A stretch of DNA of 64,000 nucleotides, taken from Crotophaga sulcirostris. Taxonomy: Eukaryota > Chordata > Aves > Cuculiformes > Crotophagidae. The notes beneath the pieces are model-generated. The model saw only the letters and a program-made list of their open reading frames with translations. It ran no database searches and was not told where the DNA came from. The stretch is from positions 257,757 to 321,756 of the forward strand of contig VYZB01000283.1 in the NCBI GenBank assembly GCA_013397455.1, in the 5' to 3' direction. Position numbers and translations under genes: made by a program. This document shows positions 50,078 through 61,900 of the stretch, piece by piece; position 1 is the first letter of the stretch; every line of letters begins with the position of its first letter.

Positions 50078-50118
50078 TTCCTGAAAATATAAATATTTAT
50101 ATAAATATTTTTCAGGAA
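50078..50118. repeat. 41-bp AT-rich palindrome
   Basis: TTCCTGAAAA at 50078-50087 is the exact reverse complement of TTTTCAGGAA at 50109-50118. The 21 bases between them are an A/T-only, nearly self-complementary run, so the whole can fold into a hairpin. Confidence 0.8.
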
Positions 50119-50784
50119 GGCAAGTGCCTGAGAAAAAGATAAAGTTATATAAACAAACGTTATCCGTCTGATGTAACACTCCAAATAGTTCATCCACTGA
50201 GTAATCTGGATATGACATAATGGGGGAGCTGGTCGAGTGAAATGTTCTCAACCCGAAACAAAGGAAAGCAGATTAAAGGGAGATGGAATTGCTTGTTCCC
50301 AGGCTGCCTGTCCCTTGTGACCTTCCTTGTGCTCTTTTACATCCATTTCCAACAAAAGGCTTCCCCCCCCCTCCTCCTTCCTTTAAACGATGTAATGGAT
50401 CCCCCTTGGTCCCTGTGCTGGGAAAGGGCTCTCTGCAGAGGAAGCAATGTGGCTCTGCTGGAGCAGCTCCCTGTTTGCCAGCGAGGCTTGTGCAGCTTTC
50501 CCAGTGTTAGGTGAAGAAAACTGTGGGGCTTTGAAAGCAATCCTGCAGCTGAAACAATAAAGTCTTGCTCCAATATCGTCACGAATGAGCCACCTTTTCC
50601 CCCTTTCCTCATGTGGGCAGTTCCAACAAGCTTTGAATATTGCACTGACAAGGGAAGCAGAGATGTGCAGGATATAAGTGCTTATTCTGTGAAGGGCAAA
50701 TGACTGAGCCCCATAACCTCACTCTTTCCAAGCCTAGAAGGTCCCAACAGCCCCTGCTTGGTGAAAAAAAATGGTACTAAGCAT
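50119..50784. other. Intergenic, nothing recognised
   Basis: Contains a pyrimidine run (about 50353-50385) but no supported gene. Confidence 0.45.
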
Positions 50785-50860
50785 TTTCTATATGGAAATA
50801 TAATTTCCATATAATTTCTATATGGAAATATAGTTTCTATATGGAAATATAATTTCCGTA
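50785..50860. repeat. Self-complementary AT-rich tandem repeat
   Basis: Three copies of TTTCTATATGGAAATATA alternate with the partly inverted form AATTTCCATATAA. TATGGAAAT (50791-50799) and ATTTCCATA (50803-50811) form a perfect 9-bp stem with a 3-base loop. Confidence 0.8.
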
Positions 50861-52961
50861 TCCTCTGATTCCCCAATACTCAAATTTGTCAGAGTGATAT
50901 TTCAGTAATTATTTACTGCTTTCAAGTTTATATGACATGGAAAAAGCTCAGCAAGGACAGTGACTAACAATGTGTATTGAAGTAAACACAGGGAAGAGGT
51001 GAATGGGAATATTACTGTTCAGATGGGATTTTTGGTTTTGCTACTGTCAGTAGAGGATATATTTCTCCTTTTTATTTATATTTTTTTTCCTTACCCAGTA
51101 AGGTATTACCTCTTGCTCTTGTGGTCCTTGCTCTTTCCCAAACACACTGCTGCTTCCAAAGACAGGACCACAGTGGAAGTCTTGGTCCCTGCAGACCAGG
51201 GCTGGTCCAAGACAGCAGATGATGGGAGGGATGCTGTGTGCCTTTTAATGCAGCTCTTCTGTTTCTTGATGCAGCACCAGGCTCTTTGCTGATGGAAATT
51301 GAACATAGTTCAGGTTTGAGATGGGAGTGTAGCTGTTCATGTGTGCAGATGTGGTTTGCTTGGTATGGTTACCCCATGCTGCCAGCCTTTCATTTAATAA
51401 AAGCAGAACAGGCTGCCTAAACAGAAAACGAGGACCCGAGAGCCTTGCTTTCTCCATGCAATTTCTCAGCTGGCATCCTCTGATTCCTCCCCAGCTCCCA
51501 GAAGGATTTCAAGCTTTTGTCCTCAGCTGTGGTTTATGACAGCTTTGAGTCCATATCGAGTAATTCCTCTTACCATCCCCCCAGATATTTCTCTTCTCCC
51601 AAGGCATTTGATCACGCCTTGAAACCGCTGCCTGAATGTGTTATTTTTTTTTCCTTTTCTGACAGCTCTTACAATGATGAACGGGGATTACATTCTCAAT
51701 AAACAGTCTGCTCCCAGGAGATCTGACTGCTGGCCAAGTTTGGCTTCAAAATTCTTATAGTGGCTGTAGGTAGGGAGCCACCCTGGCTATGAGAAGGATT
51801 TGATATGTTCTAGTGATGGACAGTGCCTGGTTCAGCAAACAGGGCTGCCCAGAACAAGGAGTCAAAGGGCAGCAAAGGTGTAGAAGGCCAAAAGGGGACA
51901 AGTGTAAGGAAAATGAACTATCTGAGGAAACTTCTTTGGATTTAGGCTGGAGAATCTGAAGGTGGCAATGGTGGTGGTGTACAGGGTGCTGGTGTGTCTG
52001 GTCCTGCAGCTGCTGATGGCTCTTTGGAGGCTGCTTCCATGTACAGCTCTGCTGCTACCAAGGGAGAAACCAGCTGGGCATGGGCTGCTTACTTCTTGTT
52101 GTCCTTCAGATGAGAAATGCAACACAGTTGTGGAGGAGGAATAGTGACATTATTGCAGGGAGCTGGAAAATTATGTTGCTTTTTATTAAAAGCAGACATT
52201 TTCTAAGGATGCTTAAAAGCCTTTCACCAACCCCATGCGGCTTCCCTTGGATGAAGCTGACCTCTGCTATAGTTTTACTCTGGGAAGGACAGATACTTCG
52301 CTGTGCTTCACTTCTGTGTAAATGTGATGTGTTCAAACTGGTGTCCGTGGGAGGTACAGGTGCACCTGATGCCTTTTTCTTTCCAGTTCTTCTTTCCATT
52401 TTCAGCCATCATGAACCCCTTTAGCGCAGGGCAGAGGTGAGCATCCTCGTGTTGCTTTGAGAAGTGCAGTGTTGTATTCCCTGCAGCCTGTTTCCCCAGG
52501 GAGGGACAGCTGAGCCCTGCTCCCTGCCCACATCACCTCCTAGCATGACTACAAACACAAAAACTTCCCGGTGCAAGCTGGTGCTTGTATTTCAGTAAAT
52601 ATTAAAAGAAATCACTGTTTATTTATTGAAGGAACAACCCCAGATACAGCCTCCTGGAAGTATCTAATCTGACTGTCAGAGCTGGAGGGCACTGCCCATA
52701 CTTCTAGACACTTTGTGGTTGATGCTGGGCCAGACTGTTACCCAAGTGTATTTTATCCTGAGCCCTGTTTATAATGTTGGCATGTGAACCGTCATGAGAG
52801 AATGAGCACGGGCAGCAAGTCTTTCAGGAGGAGAATGAATACATGATGGGATTTTGTTGTCATAACTCCATCACCAAAAGTATTCAAGAAAACCTCCTCT
52901 TGGCAGGTGGACTCGGAAACATACAGGATTATTCTGTTAGTCAAAGCTTTCGTAGTTTGCA
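50861..52961. other. Intergenic, nothing recognised
   Basis: Several overlapping short frames on both strands (51.0-52.4 kb) without family signal. Confidence 0.4.
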
Positions 52962-53308
52962 GTTTGCTCTCTACAACTACCTAAAAGGAGGTTGTAGTCA
53001 GGTACAAATTAGTCTCTTCTCTCAGGTGACCAGTGACAGAACTAGAGGACATGGACTCAAGCTTTGTCAGGGAAAGTTTAGACTTGATATTAGGGAAAAG
53101 TTCTTCACTGAAAGGGTAATTAGCCATTGGAATGCGTTGCCCAGGGTGGTGGTGGAGTTGCCAACCCTGGAGGTGTTTAAGAGGAGATTGGATGAGGCAC
53201 TCAGTGCCATGGTTTAGATGATGGGTTGGTGTTAGTGTTAGGTTATAGGTTGGACTCGACGATCTCAGAGATCCTTTTCAACTTTGTCATACTGTGTGAT
53301 ACCGTGAT
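52962..53308 (+). mobile_element. CR1 LINE 3' end (GTGATACTGTG-tail subfamily)
   Basis: The plus-strand frame to 53217 reads the ORF2 C-terminus: [51 protein letters not shown] and [14 protein letters not shown] with its stop. The 3' UTR follows (GGTTGGACTCGACGATCTC) and then a tail of the CATACTGTGTGATACCGTGA type. It is closely similar to the copy at 56418 in the same orientation. Confidence 0.93.
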
Positions 53309-54714
53309 AAAAATGGAGCATCCAGTGCTTTCCTGCAGCCTGCCAGGGTGGCTGAACACTGGAGGTCGTGGTAAGAGGTGTAGGAGGCAGCTTTGCTGTC
53401 AGGGATATTGGACTGCCAGTGTGGAGCTTGCCAACACAAGAGAACATGAGTAAGAGCTATAAGATAGGACTGGAAAAGGGGTGGATTAGGAAGCTAACAT
53501 CACCCATGTGGCCATTTTCCAAAATCCCAGGTGGCTGCCTGGAGGGACTTTTTCCCCAGCCAGTTTGGGACTGTGACGTGGGACAACTGTAATTCCAACC
53601 AAATGCCTTTGGCACCTATTGATAATTTATCTCCCTGATGCCTGAGTTTCCTAGCAACAAAATTATTCCCAGCAACATGTGGTTGGTGCAGCCACACCAG
53701 CTGGGCTGGCAGTACTTGGGGGCCCTGCAGCCACCCAAGAGCTTTTCACCAAGCTTTGTCCCCTCTCCACCTCTCCCCAGGCTGGCAACCCTGGTGTCCT
53801 CCAGCCAGCTGGCTTTTTGGGACTGAACTCTGCCTGCTTCTCTCAGGAGCAGGTGTTTGAGACTCATCTTCCTGCTGCAGTCAAAGCTTTCGTGCAATTT
53901 GTGTTTGCAATGGGACATCAAGGTGTGCCTTGTGCTGTAAAATAAACAACTCTAGATTTTTTTTTTTTTACAAGTTTAATACCTAAAAATACTCCACAGC
54001 CATAAAGAATATATAGCAGGACAGGAGCACTGCACTGAGAATCTGTCTGCTGGAGGTGGAATGGTTTTCAAGTCTTAACGGGCTTTTGGAGTCACTTACC
54101 ATAATCTTGGAGGCAAAGGTGAAGCAGTAAATCTGCTGTGACTCAGAGTGTGCAGCTGGGTGAGGAACCCTGGAAAACTTTACTGCTAGGCACCAGATTT
54201 ATTCTGGAGACAGCAAATGAGGTGCATTGGGGGACCTCCTCTAAAATCACCCAGAAAGGAAGGGAACCCAAATGAGGATCCAAAACAACCCATGGATGCC
54301 ATCAATCCTTAAGCATCGTTTTCTCTGCCAGGAAGAAAACCAGAGATTCAGGTAGTTTATCTGGTTGCAATATAAGATTTCTGTATTTCTGCAGCCATGG
54401 ATGCAAGCTTTATTCTGCTACTTTATTTAATAAAGCCACTCCTCACAAATCTGGTTGACACCTGAAGAAAATAGCTGGCAGATCTGTCTCCACAAGGTGG
54501 GAGTCTTGTGTCCTGGTGCCTGACCTCCCATCTTCCCATCTGATGCTCGTGCTTCCTCTGTGCCCACCATGAGAAATGGTCTTCTACCATGAGAAAGTCA
54601 GTGCTAAGGAACCCGAGAAAGCAACCTCTCCTTTTGAGACAGAGCTTGCTGCCATGAACTCAGACAACCTGGGTGGCCTAGGAGTCCTTTGCAGTTACTA
54701 GCATGATTTCATTT
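53309..54714. other. Intergenic, nothing recognised
   Basis: Includes a T-run at about 53957-53969. No supported gene. Confidence 0.45.
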
Positions 54715-54817
54715 AATAGACTTATTTCTAGTATCTTTAATGGGAAAAGTTGTGGTAAATTATTATTAATAGACTTATTTCTACCATCTTAATGGGAAAA
54801 GTTGTGGTAAATTATTA
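54715..54817. repeat. Tandem duplication, 53-bp period
   Basis: Two copies (54715-54765 and 54768-54817) both run AATAGACTTATTTCTA through TAATGGGAAAAGTTGTGG to AAATTATTA. They differ at a few bases (AGTATCTTT versus CCATCTT). Confidence 0.88.
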
Positions 54818-54854
54818 GCTTTATAGTTCTGCCAATGTGTTTCATACTGCATTC

Positions 54855-55045
54855 ATAGAATTATGGAATGGTTTGTGTTGGAAGGGACCTTAAAGCCCAT
54901 CCACTTCCAACCCCCTGCCATGGGTAGGGACACCTCCCACTGGATCAGGGGGCTCAAAGCCCCATCCAACCTGACCTTGAACACCTCCAGGGATGGGGCA
55001 GCCACCACTTCTCTGGGCAACCTGGGCCAGGGCCTCCCCACCTGT
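54855..55045 (-). mobile_element. CR1 LINE 3' end fragment
   Basis: Reversed tail ATAGAATTATGGAATGG, then GTTGGAAGGGACCTTAAAGC, CCACTGGATCAGGGGGCTC, CTTGAACACCTCCAGGGATG and CCTGGGCCAGGGCCTCCCC. Same subfamily as 14206 and 49288. Confidence 0.92.
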
Positions 55046-56417
55046 CTCCTACTGAAATATATGGACCACCAGGTGCACATGGAAACTGGGAATGAATGCA
55101 TCTTTGGAAAGGCATTACAATACATTATTTACCACTCAGATTTGTGTTTTGCTTTGGACCTTTTTCCATAATGCCCAGAGGTTACAAAGTTTAATTGCCA
55201 CCCTGCATCTTTCTGTCTGAAATCATTAAGCAGCAGACAGAGGAAGGGTAAACCACTCCAGATATCTATTACTTGTGCTGGGAGAGGGGTTTCTCTAGAA
55301 ACCTGTGCCTGGGAGCCCCCAAAAGATGCAGATCTCTGCTGGGCTGAGGGCTCTGCACGTTGACCTGAGAGCAGGGTCAGACAGCCTGGACCTTGCCAAT
55401 GATGCTCAGGGTGTTTGCACAGAAACCACATGGAGTTCTTCTCCATCACGATGTCTTGGACATCTTATTATGTAGTTATCTGGGTACAGACTGTACAGAC
55501 ATGTCTTTGAGGAGATGATTAGCTGTCTTGCTGATCCTGAAGCACCAATCTGGACTTGCATGGGGCTGTAAAGCTGTTGGGACAGGTTCTGCCAGGAAAC
55601 AGTTTTGGGCTTCTGAAGATGATTCAAACCCCAATTAAGAGGATAAAACTTGTATGCATGTGACTCAGGATGCAGTTAGCGATGGGAAAGACAACTTTTT
55701 AAAAAGTTGATGCGTTTAGTTAAAACTGCTTTAAACCAATATTTTACTTAGGATTATGCTGCAAGGTCTTGTGGAAAACAGGCTTTCAGCCCTCTCTGAG
55801 GTGTCCCTGTGACCATCCCGCAGCAGCACAGCTCCCTCTTCTGACAGCAGAGCTCAGCAGCACCGAAATGAATGTGTTCTTAAGCTCGCTGTGGTACAGG
55901 TTCATTTTTGCAGCGCAGAAGTCCTTTGAAATACGAAGCGATGCATCCCCACGTGCAGAGTTGGGCTAGATTAAGACATCACAATTCTGTAATTATTTCA
56001 GATTCTCCACTGAACTGTATGGTCCAGTGAGACCTTCCCTACCTCCAACCATCTTCTCTGAATTTTATTTAAAGAAAAAAAAAATCTCAGTTTTACAGAG
56101 TGAGGGCTGCTGCCTAAGGAGTGGGCAGTGGGCAGGGGTGTCTGCTGGCAGCGCCTGGGTGTGGAGGCTTTCTGGCTCTCACTGCAGTGTGCCACAGCTC
56201 TTGGCCAGGCAACTGCCATCCCTGATCCTAGGCCTCTGCAGAGACATCGATACGGGTACCGTGCAAACGTGCTTTGTGCTTAAAACACACCCGTGTGTCA
56301 GTGGGTGATGCTCTGGCCTCTTAGCCCCTCGAGATGGTTTTCATGTCTTGATTGTCCGCCTTCCTCAGTGGCAGATAGCTTAGAACATCCTTAGAAACAC
56401 GACATGGAGCTGTAACT
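55046..56417. other. Intergenic, nothing recognised
   Basis: No supported feature. Confidence 0.45.
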
Positions 56418-56798
56418 GGGGTTGTTTAGCCTGAAAATGAGGAGGATCAAGGGTGACCTTATTGCTCTCTACAACTACCTAAAAGGAGGTTGTAGTCAGG
56501 CAGGGGTTGGTCTCTTCTCTCAGGTGACCAGTGACAGAACTAGAGGACATGGACTCAAGCTTCATCAGGGGAAGTTTAGGCTTGATATTAGGGAAAAGTT
56601 CTTCACTGAAAGGGTAATTAGCCATTGGAATGCGCTGCCCAGGGAGGTGGTGGAGTTGCCAACCCTGGAGGTGTTTAAGAGGAGATTGGATGAGGCACTG
56701 AGTGCCATGGTTTAGATGATGGGTTGGTGTTGGGTTATAGGTTGGACTCGATGATCTCAGAGGTCCTTTCCAACCTTGTAACACTGTGATACTGTGAC
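56418..56798 (+). mobile_element. CR1 LINE 3' end (GTGATACTGTG-tail subfamily)
   Basis: The plus-strand frame 56422-56715 reads the ORF2 C-terminus: [59 protein letters not shown] and the SAMV stop. Then come GGTTGGACTCGATGATCTCA and the tail AACACTGTGATACTGTGA. Compared with the copy at 52962 it starts slightly farther 5'. Confidence 0.94.
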
Positions 56799-58655
56799 TT
56801 TTCTACTTGTACAAGGGCTTGACAAGCCCTGCTTGTGTTGCCCAAGCACCTTTAATGCACCACCTTGGCTACAGATCCACTGGACAGGATTATGTCCCCT
56901 GGAAACAAGATCAGTTTCTTATGCTGCAAACCACGCAGTCAGCTCCATCCCAAGATGCAGCTTTCAGCGAGGATGCTGTATCCGTGCTGGACTTTGAGAA
57001 GCCCACAAAACAAATATAGGGATAGGAAGGTGAGCACTGCAGGTAAATGAAGACACAAATCTCACATTCTTGTCAGTTGTGTGTTACCTCTTGAGACCCA
57101 GCTGGGGAAATGGCCAGACCGACCCAAATTGGACTTGTGGGAGGAGCTGCATTTCAGGCAAGGGGACACAGGCTGCTGGGTGAGACAAAGCCTCAGGCAT
57201 CACAGAGAGCTGAAATGCATGTCAGTGCCTTGGCAGCAACCTTCCTGCTGGTGCTGGGTCCATGGGGGCTTCTTATTGTTGTAGGGGGACACCCCACCAG
57301 GATGACACACTTTGCTGTAACCCAGTGCCTCCACGCAGCCTCAGCACCAGGCACTAGGTGTCCTTGCATGCCGTGTGTGGGCAACCAACCCTCTGGTGCT
57401 GTACAGGCTGCAGGGGTGACGTTTCTATGAGCATGCCAACCATGGGACAAAGATGGTCCTTTTCCAGCTCTGCCCTCGTAGAATGGAGGGGACTTCACAG
57501 TGAAAAGGCATTTGCTGCTCTGCTTCTCTTCACATTTCCCTAGGGATGCCAGGTCAGGAGCTGCCTCGCTCAGGGGGTCATTTTCCACGAGATGCCAGCA
57601 AGCTTTCATTGTCCATGCACCTCCTGGCACCTGCAGCTTGAAGTCACTTAATGGTGATGCCGTTATTTCAAGAGCAGCGTTTTTTTTGTGGGAAATCAAT
57701 AGCTGCCTTGCAGGCCTGTTGATGTCTCGGTAAAACCCATTAAATTACATGAGTTTGATCCCAAACAGGCAAACACAGCAGCATTTTAAAATAGCTTCAC
57801 AGCCAGCAAACTCAATATGTGCTTATAAAGTGAAGTTTTTTTTCATGTCCAGCGATGAGCAGGACTGGAGAAATGGAAGATGTTACTCACCCTAACTCTT
57901 AGTGAATAATTACTGGAGTGGTGTAAGATATAAATAATTTCCTCACTTCTGTCACTTTGAGGACAGCAAATAAGGACAAATAAAATGCTGTGGGAAAAAT
58001 GAGTGTGCCTGGTGCTTGAACAGTAAGGAGCAGCCTTGACTGCACTACTAAACTGATGGTCTGTACATGAAAGCCCAGTTCACCCCTGGGAGCTGCAGTG
58101 AGCATCTCCTGGGGAGCCTTGACAGACCTCTCCTCACTGCACCGCACCCCTCAGAGTGACTGAGGGCAAATTCCAGCTGTCCTGCAGCTGCTCAAGCAGT
58201 GGGGGAGTGTTAGCACAGTGTGACAAAACCTCTTGCATTTTCATGTCCAACTCTTCCTCCTGCTGTTCAGTTCCCGCAGAGCTGGTTGGGAGATGCTCAC
58301 CCCCTTGGGTTCCAGCCTGGTGCTGGGGTTGTGTGGAACAAACCTGGCTTGTAGGTCCAGCCTCTCTCAACACAGGTTCTGCACCAGAATCACTCCTGTC
58401 CTGCAGTCTCAGCAGTGATTTGATAACAGAGAGCAATGCTGCAGGCAAAGGAACACTTAAGTAAACCTGATGCCCGTCTGAATAAGCTCCATGTGTTCAT
58501 AGCTTTAGCTGCAGGCTAAATATGTCAAGAATATTAAAGGTTTCTATTTTATTTCTTTAAACCAAACTTCCCCTTGGGCAGCTCTCGGCCAGCATCTTGT
58601 CTGTGCCCTGGCTGCACTGTGCACGCCTGGCCTTGCCAGGAGGGGACTTGCCACC
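56799..58655. other. Intergenic, no supported gene
   Basis: A 168-codon minus frame (57699 to 57193) lies here. It shows no domain, low-complexity or splice evidence that would support it. Confidence 0.35.
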
Positions 58656-58907
58656 ATGGCTATATTGGATACTCCACAGGGAGTCCCACTTATATTGAAA
58701 CCTGTCAGATTTTACCCTCTGAGCAGTAATGAACAGTATTTATTGTCAGTAATAGATTGCAGAAATCTTCCTCTTCCCACAAATGTGGCCAGAGGTGATA
58801 TCTGCTGGGCAAAGGAGGAAATTGCTTTAGAAAGTAATTATGAAGGGCACGAACAACTGGAAAAATGCCAGTCTCTCCCTCCCCGATTTTGCTATGAAGA
58901 AGCTTGA
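58656..58907 (+). other. Small open frame with ideal Kozak context, unproven
   Basis: An 83-codon frame whose start lies in GCCACCATGG (58650-58659), the full vertebrate Kozak consensus. It reads MAILDTPQGVPLILKPVRF at the start and ends LPPRFCYEEA with TAG-bearing sequence after it. There is no recognised family, signal peptide, membrane segment or splice evidence. It could be chance or a small unannotated protein. Confidence 0.2.
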
Positions 58908-61900
58908 TAGCTCTAATTTAAATACATTTACAGGCACATTTTTCCATTAAACTCACATAAATTAACAGTCTTATGTTGCAATTGGGGAGAACATGAGGTC
59001 AATTGTAAAGAGGCAGTAATTTATTTAGGTGCAATAATGTAACTGTTTTTTTAATTGGTGGTCATGCCCACGCACAGGCTTATACATTTGAAAGTCTACA
59101 GTTCCCCATTTCTGTGTTTTTTATGCTGTTATATATGATTCAATATGAGGTGTACCAGGCACAAGAAACAAAGGGTAATTTTGAAAGGCATGAGAAATGG
59201 ATTAGCTTATTCCAAGACTTCTTAGTAGTTCTGACCTAAATTGCATGTTGGAAGGGAAAATATTATGGTCTGCTTTATAGGAACAAGTGAAAAACATGCA
59301 ATAAAAATCTTACAATACCTCTTCCCTACCACTACACAATCACAAGCCCAACCAAGTCATCCTGGGCAGCCCCAGCCAGGAGCTGGTGCTGCTGCTGAGG
59401 GCTTGGGAGAAGCTACATAGCTCCCTGGTGAGCCCATGGATGCAATGAGAAGGTGAGTCTCCTGCAACTTGAAGCTTTGATGAGGTTTTTTTATTTGTTT
59501 GATTTTCTTTTTTTCTTAGGGTGGCAATTCCTTATACTGCTCTGGAGAACCACCTCAGAGCTCTGGGGAAGTTTAGGCATCTGAGGACTATGATCTCCTA
59601 GTGCTGCAGGAGCTTCATTTGGCAGGGACATCAGTCCCAGTGATTCCCCTTTGTGGCATTTCCCAGATCTCTGTGAGTTGTCTTTAGGATTAGGACCAGA
59701 AATAACCTCAGCTCTCACACTGTGACTGGTCTCCATTTGCAACAACTGGGGATATTGGGTGGGCTGAGTAATTCCTAAAAAAATCTCCTTAGGAGAGGAT
59801 GTTGGGCTGAAGCAGGAGTCCTTTAAAAGAGCAGGAGTTTGCTCATTAGTGTAACTACTGTTGAGAGAGGCTCTGGAGGTATTTAAAGTCAAGGTCTACA
59901 TCTTGTCTTAAAGCAAGAACCAGTGTAGCACTCCAAGACCAACGTGACATAAAATGGTGTGTTTGAAGCTTCTTTGCTTCAGCTCCTGCCCCGTTTGCAG
60001 GGCCTGGATCAGGATCTCCCGATCCCAGCGACTGCGGTAGACTTGATGCTTATTTACCAGTGTGTGCAAGCTGTGTCCCCCAAGCCGCAAACTTTGCACC
60101 CCCAACTTGCAGAGGAGAGAGGGCTTTGTTGGATTTTAAGGGATGAACATACATCACACTTGTAACGGTCTCCCTGGGTCTTCTCCTTTGGTTTAGACCA
60201 GCGTGTTAACCTTGGTGCTGTTGGCAGTGTGGTATTTTCAAGACGGGGTATAAATTTGTTATAAAATCACCTGGTGACTACACATTGCATTGTAATAAAC
60301 ATAAATTGGTGCAGCAGCTAGAGCAGGGTTTCAGCCTCTGGGCTGGGCAGGCAAGGCTGCTCTGCCCAATTCCCATCTCTTAATGGGGTCACCGTTTTCT
60401 CTTCCTGCCATCGAACCATTGGATTAACCTCAGTCCCCAGTCATTAGTAAATATTAGTAAGTCATATGTGACATTTTGCACCAAGCAAGGCTGCAGGTCC
60501 TGCTGGCTGCAAGTTTTTAATTAAATAAAGCTCCCTGTGGTGGGCAGAGGGGCACGGGGGGAAAGGCAGAATTCAAAGGGGAGATGAAAGCTGCTGCTCT
60601 GCCTGCCGTGCCAGGGTGCAGGCAGGACTTCTGGTCTGTCTCGGACCTTTCTTTTAGAGGAGCCTTTGAACCCAAGGTGACCTCTCATCCTCCCACCCAA
60701 AATTACAGCATGGGGCTTGAGGAAAAACTGCTGGGCCAAGATCAGCTCTAAAACTGGAATGGCAATAGGTTTTTCTTGAGATCTTGGAGTTTCTGAACGT
60801 GGGGCGAAGGGTGAGGGAGAATAGGTCTGATATCTCCCAACGTCCAACCACCTTTGTCCTTGCTTTTTCCTTCTTTTGTAAGGCTGTAGTGGTCTGGGAG
60901 CATGCGTGTGCCCGGCTGGCACTGCAGCAGGGAAACTCACCATTGCACACCAAGGAAGAGCTGGAGCTGCAGCTGCTGCTTCTCTGTTGCTCACCCTTAC
61001 CACTCTCGGGCAGCGTCTGAGCTCTCTGCCTGCAAAGCAGCACAGAAAACAAAACACCACTGGGTCAGCAGTGGGGGCAGCAGGGCTGCGCTGCCGTCCG
61101 GCGCTGCGTGGCCTGACCACTCTGGGTCTACCAAGTCCTGTAATTAATTCTTGCTGCCTTCACTGGGATGCACTTTGTCTGGATTTAACTGTGCTTTTTG
61201 CTGCCTCCTCTTTATTCTCTCCTATTTATTCCTGTGCCACTCAGCATCTGCATTATGCATAAAGCTTTCAAGGCAACCAGTGGCTGCTGGTGATCCTGTG
61301 CTCTCCACCTTTCATGAAAGAGGAAAAAGCGTGCTGGATGCCAGGCAGCAGCAGCTAAAGAGATGCTCCACCATCTGGCTAAAGAGGCAGATGGGTGTCG
61401 AAACTGTATTGTCTCCATTTGTCCATCACTTGTTTGATTTCTTCTTCTGGCCTTGGTTGATGGCTGCTTGCCTGGGACCTGGGCAGTGCCAAGACCACAG
61501 AGTGGTGGGAGAGGTTGGCAAAGCCTTGATGACCTGGCTGCGGTTGTGTTTATTTGCACAGGACAGGCAGTGCACTGTTAGCCTTGGCAAGAACCAGGGG
61601 ATGAGTTTTGGCACACACAGTCCAACCTGAGGTCCTGCCTCTGCCCTCCCTTTTGGCTGTGGTGTGACACGTGGGCTGGGACCAGCCTGAGCACGTGCCT
61701 TGTGGTTCCTCTGCTTTCTCACCTGGCCCAGACAAGCACAGAATTGTCTTTGCCATTTATTTCCCAAAGGGAGATATAAAGCTCATAGAAACCTGGGAAA
61801 ACCCAAGCCCCTAGCAATACAGCCAGTTAACTTCCCAGTGTGAATGGCTGGCTTCTTCCTAATGCCCGAGTGACTGAAACTTCTTCTGTCTAGATCCATT

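Noticed and set aside
52940..53893. 14-bp direct repeat GTCAAAGCTTTCGT at 52940 and 53880, as a possible target-site duplication
   Set aside because: Several 14-mer coincidences are expected within 64 kb. The only element between the copies is a CR1 fragment, a family that usually makes no clear duplication, and its ends do not coincide with the repeat.
57193..57699. 168-codon minus-strand frame
   Set aside because: No recognisable family or splice pattern, and overlapping plus frames of similar length exist. A length like this is expected by chance in GC-richer DNA.
58908..59330. AT-rich block that looks like a conserved noncoding element
   Set aside because: Base composition alone gives no evidence; a cross-species alignment would be needed.
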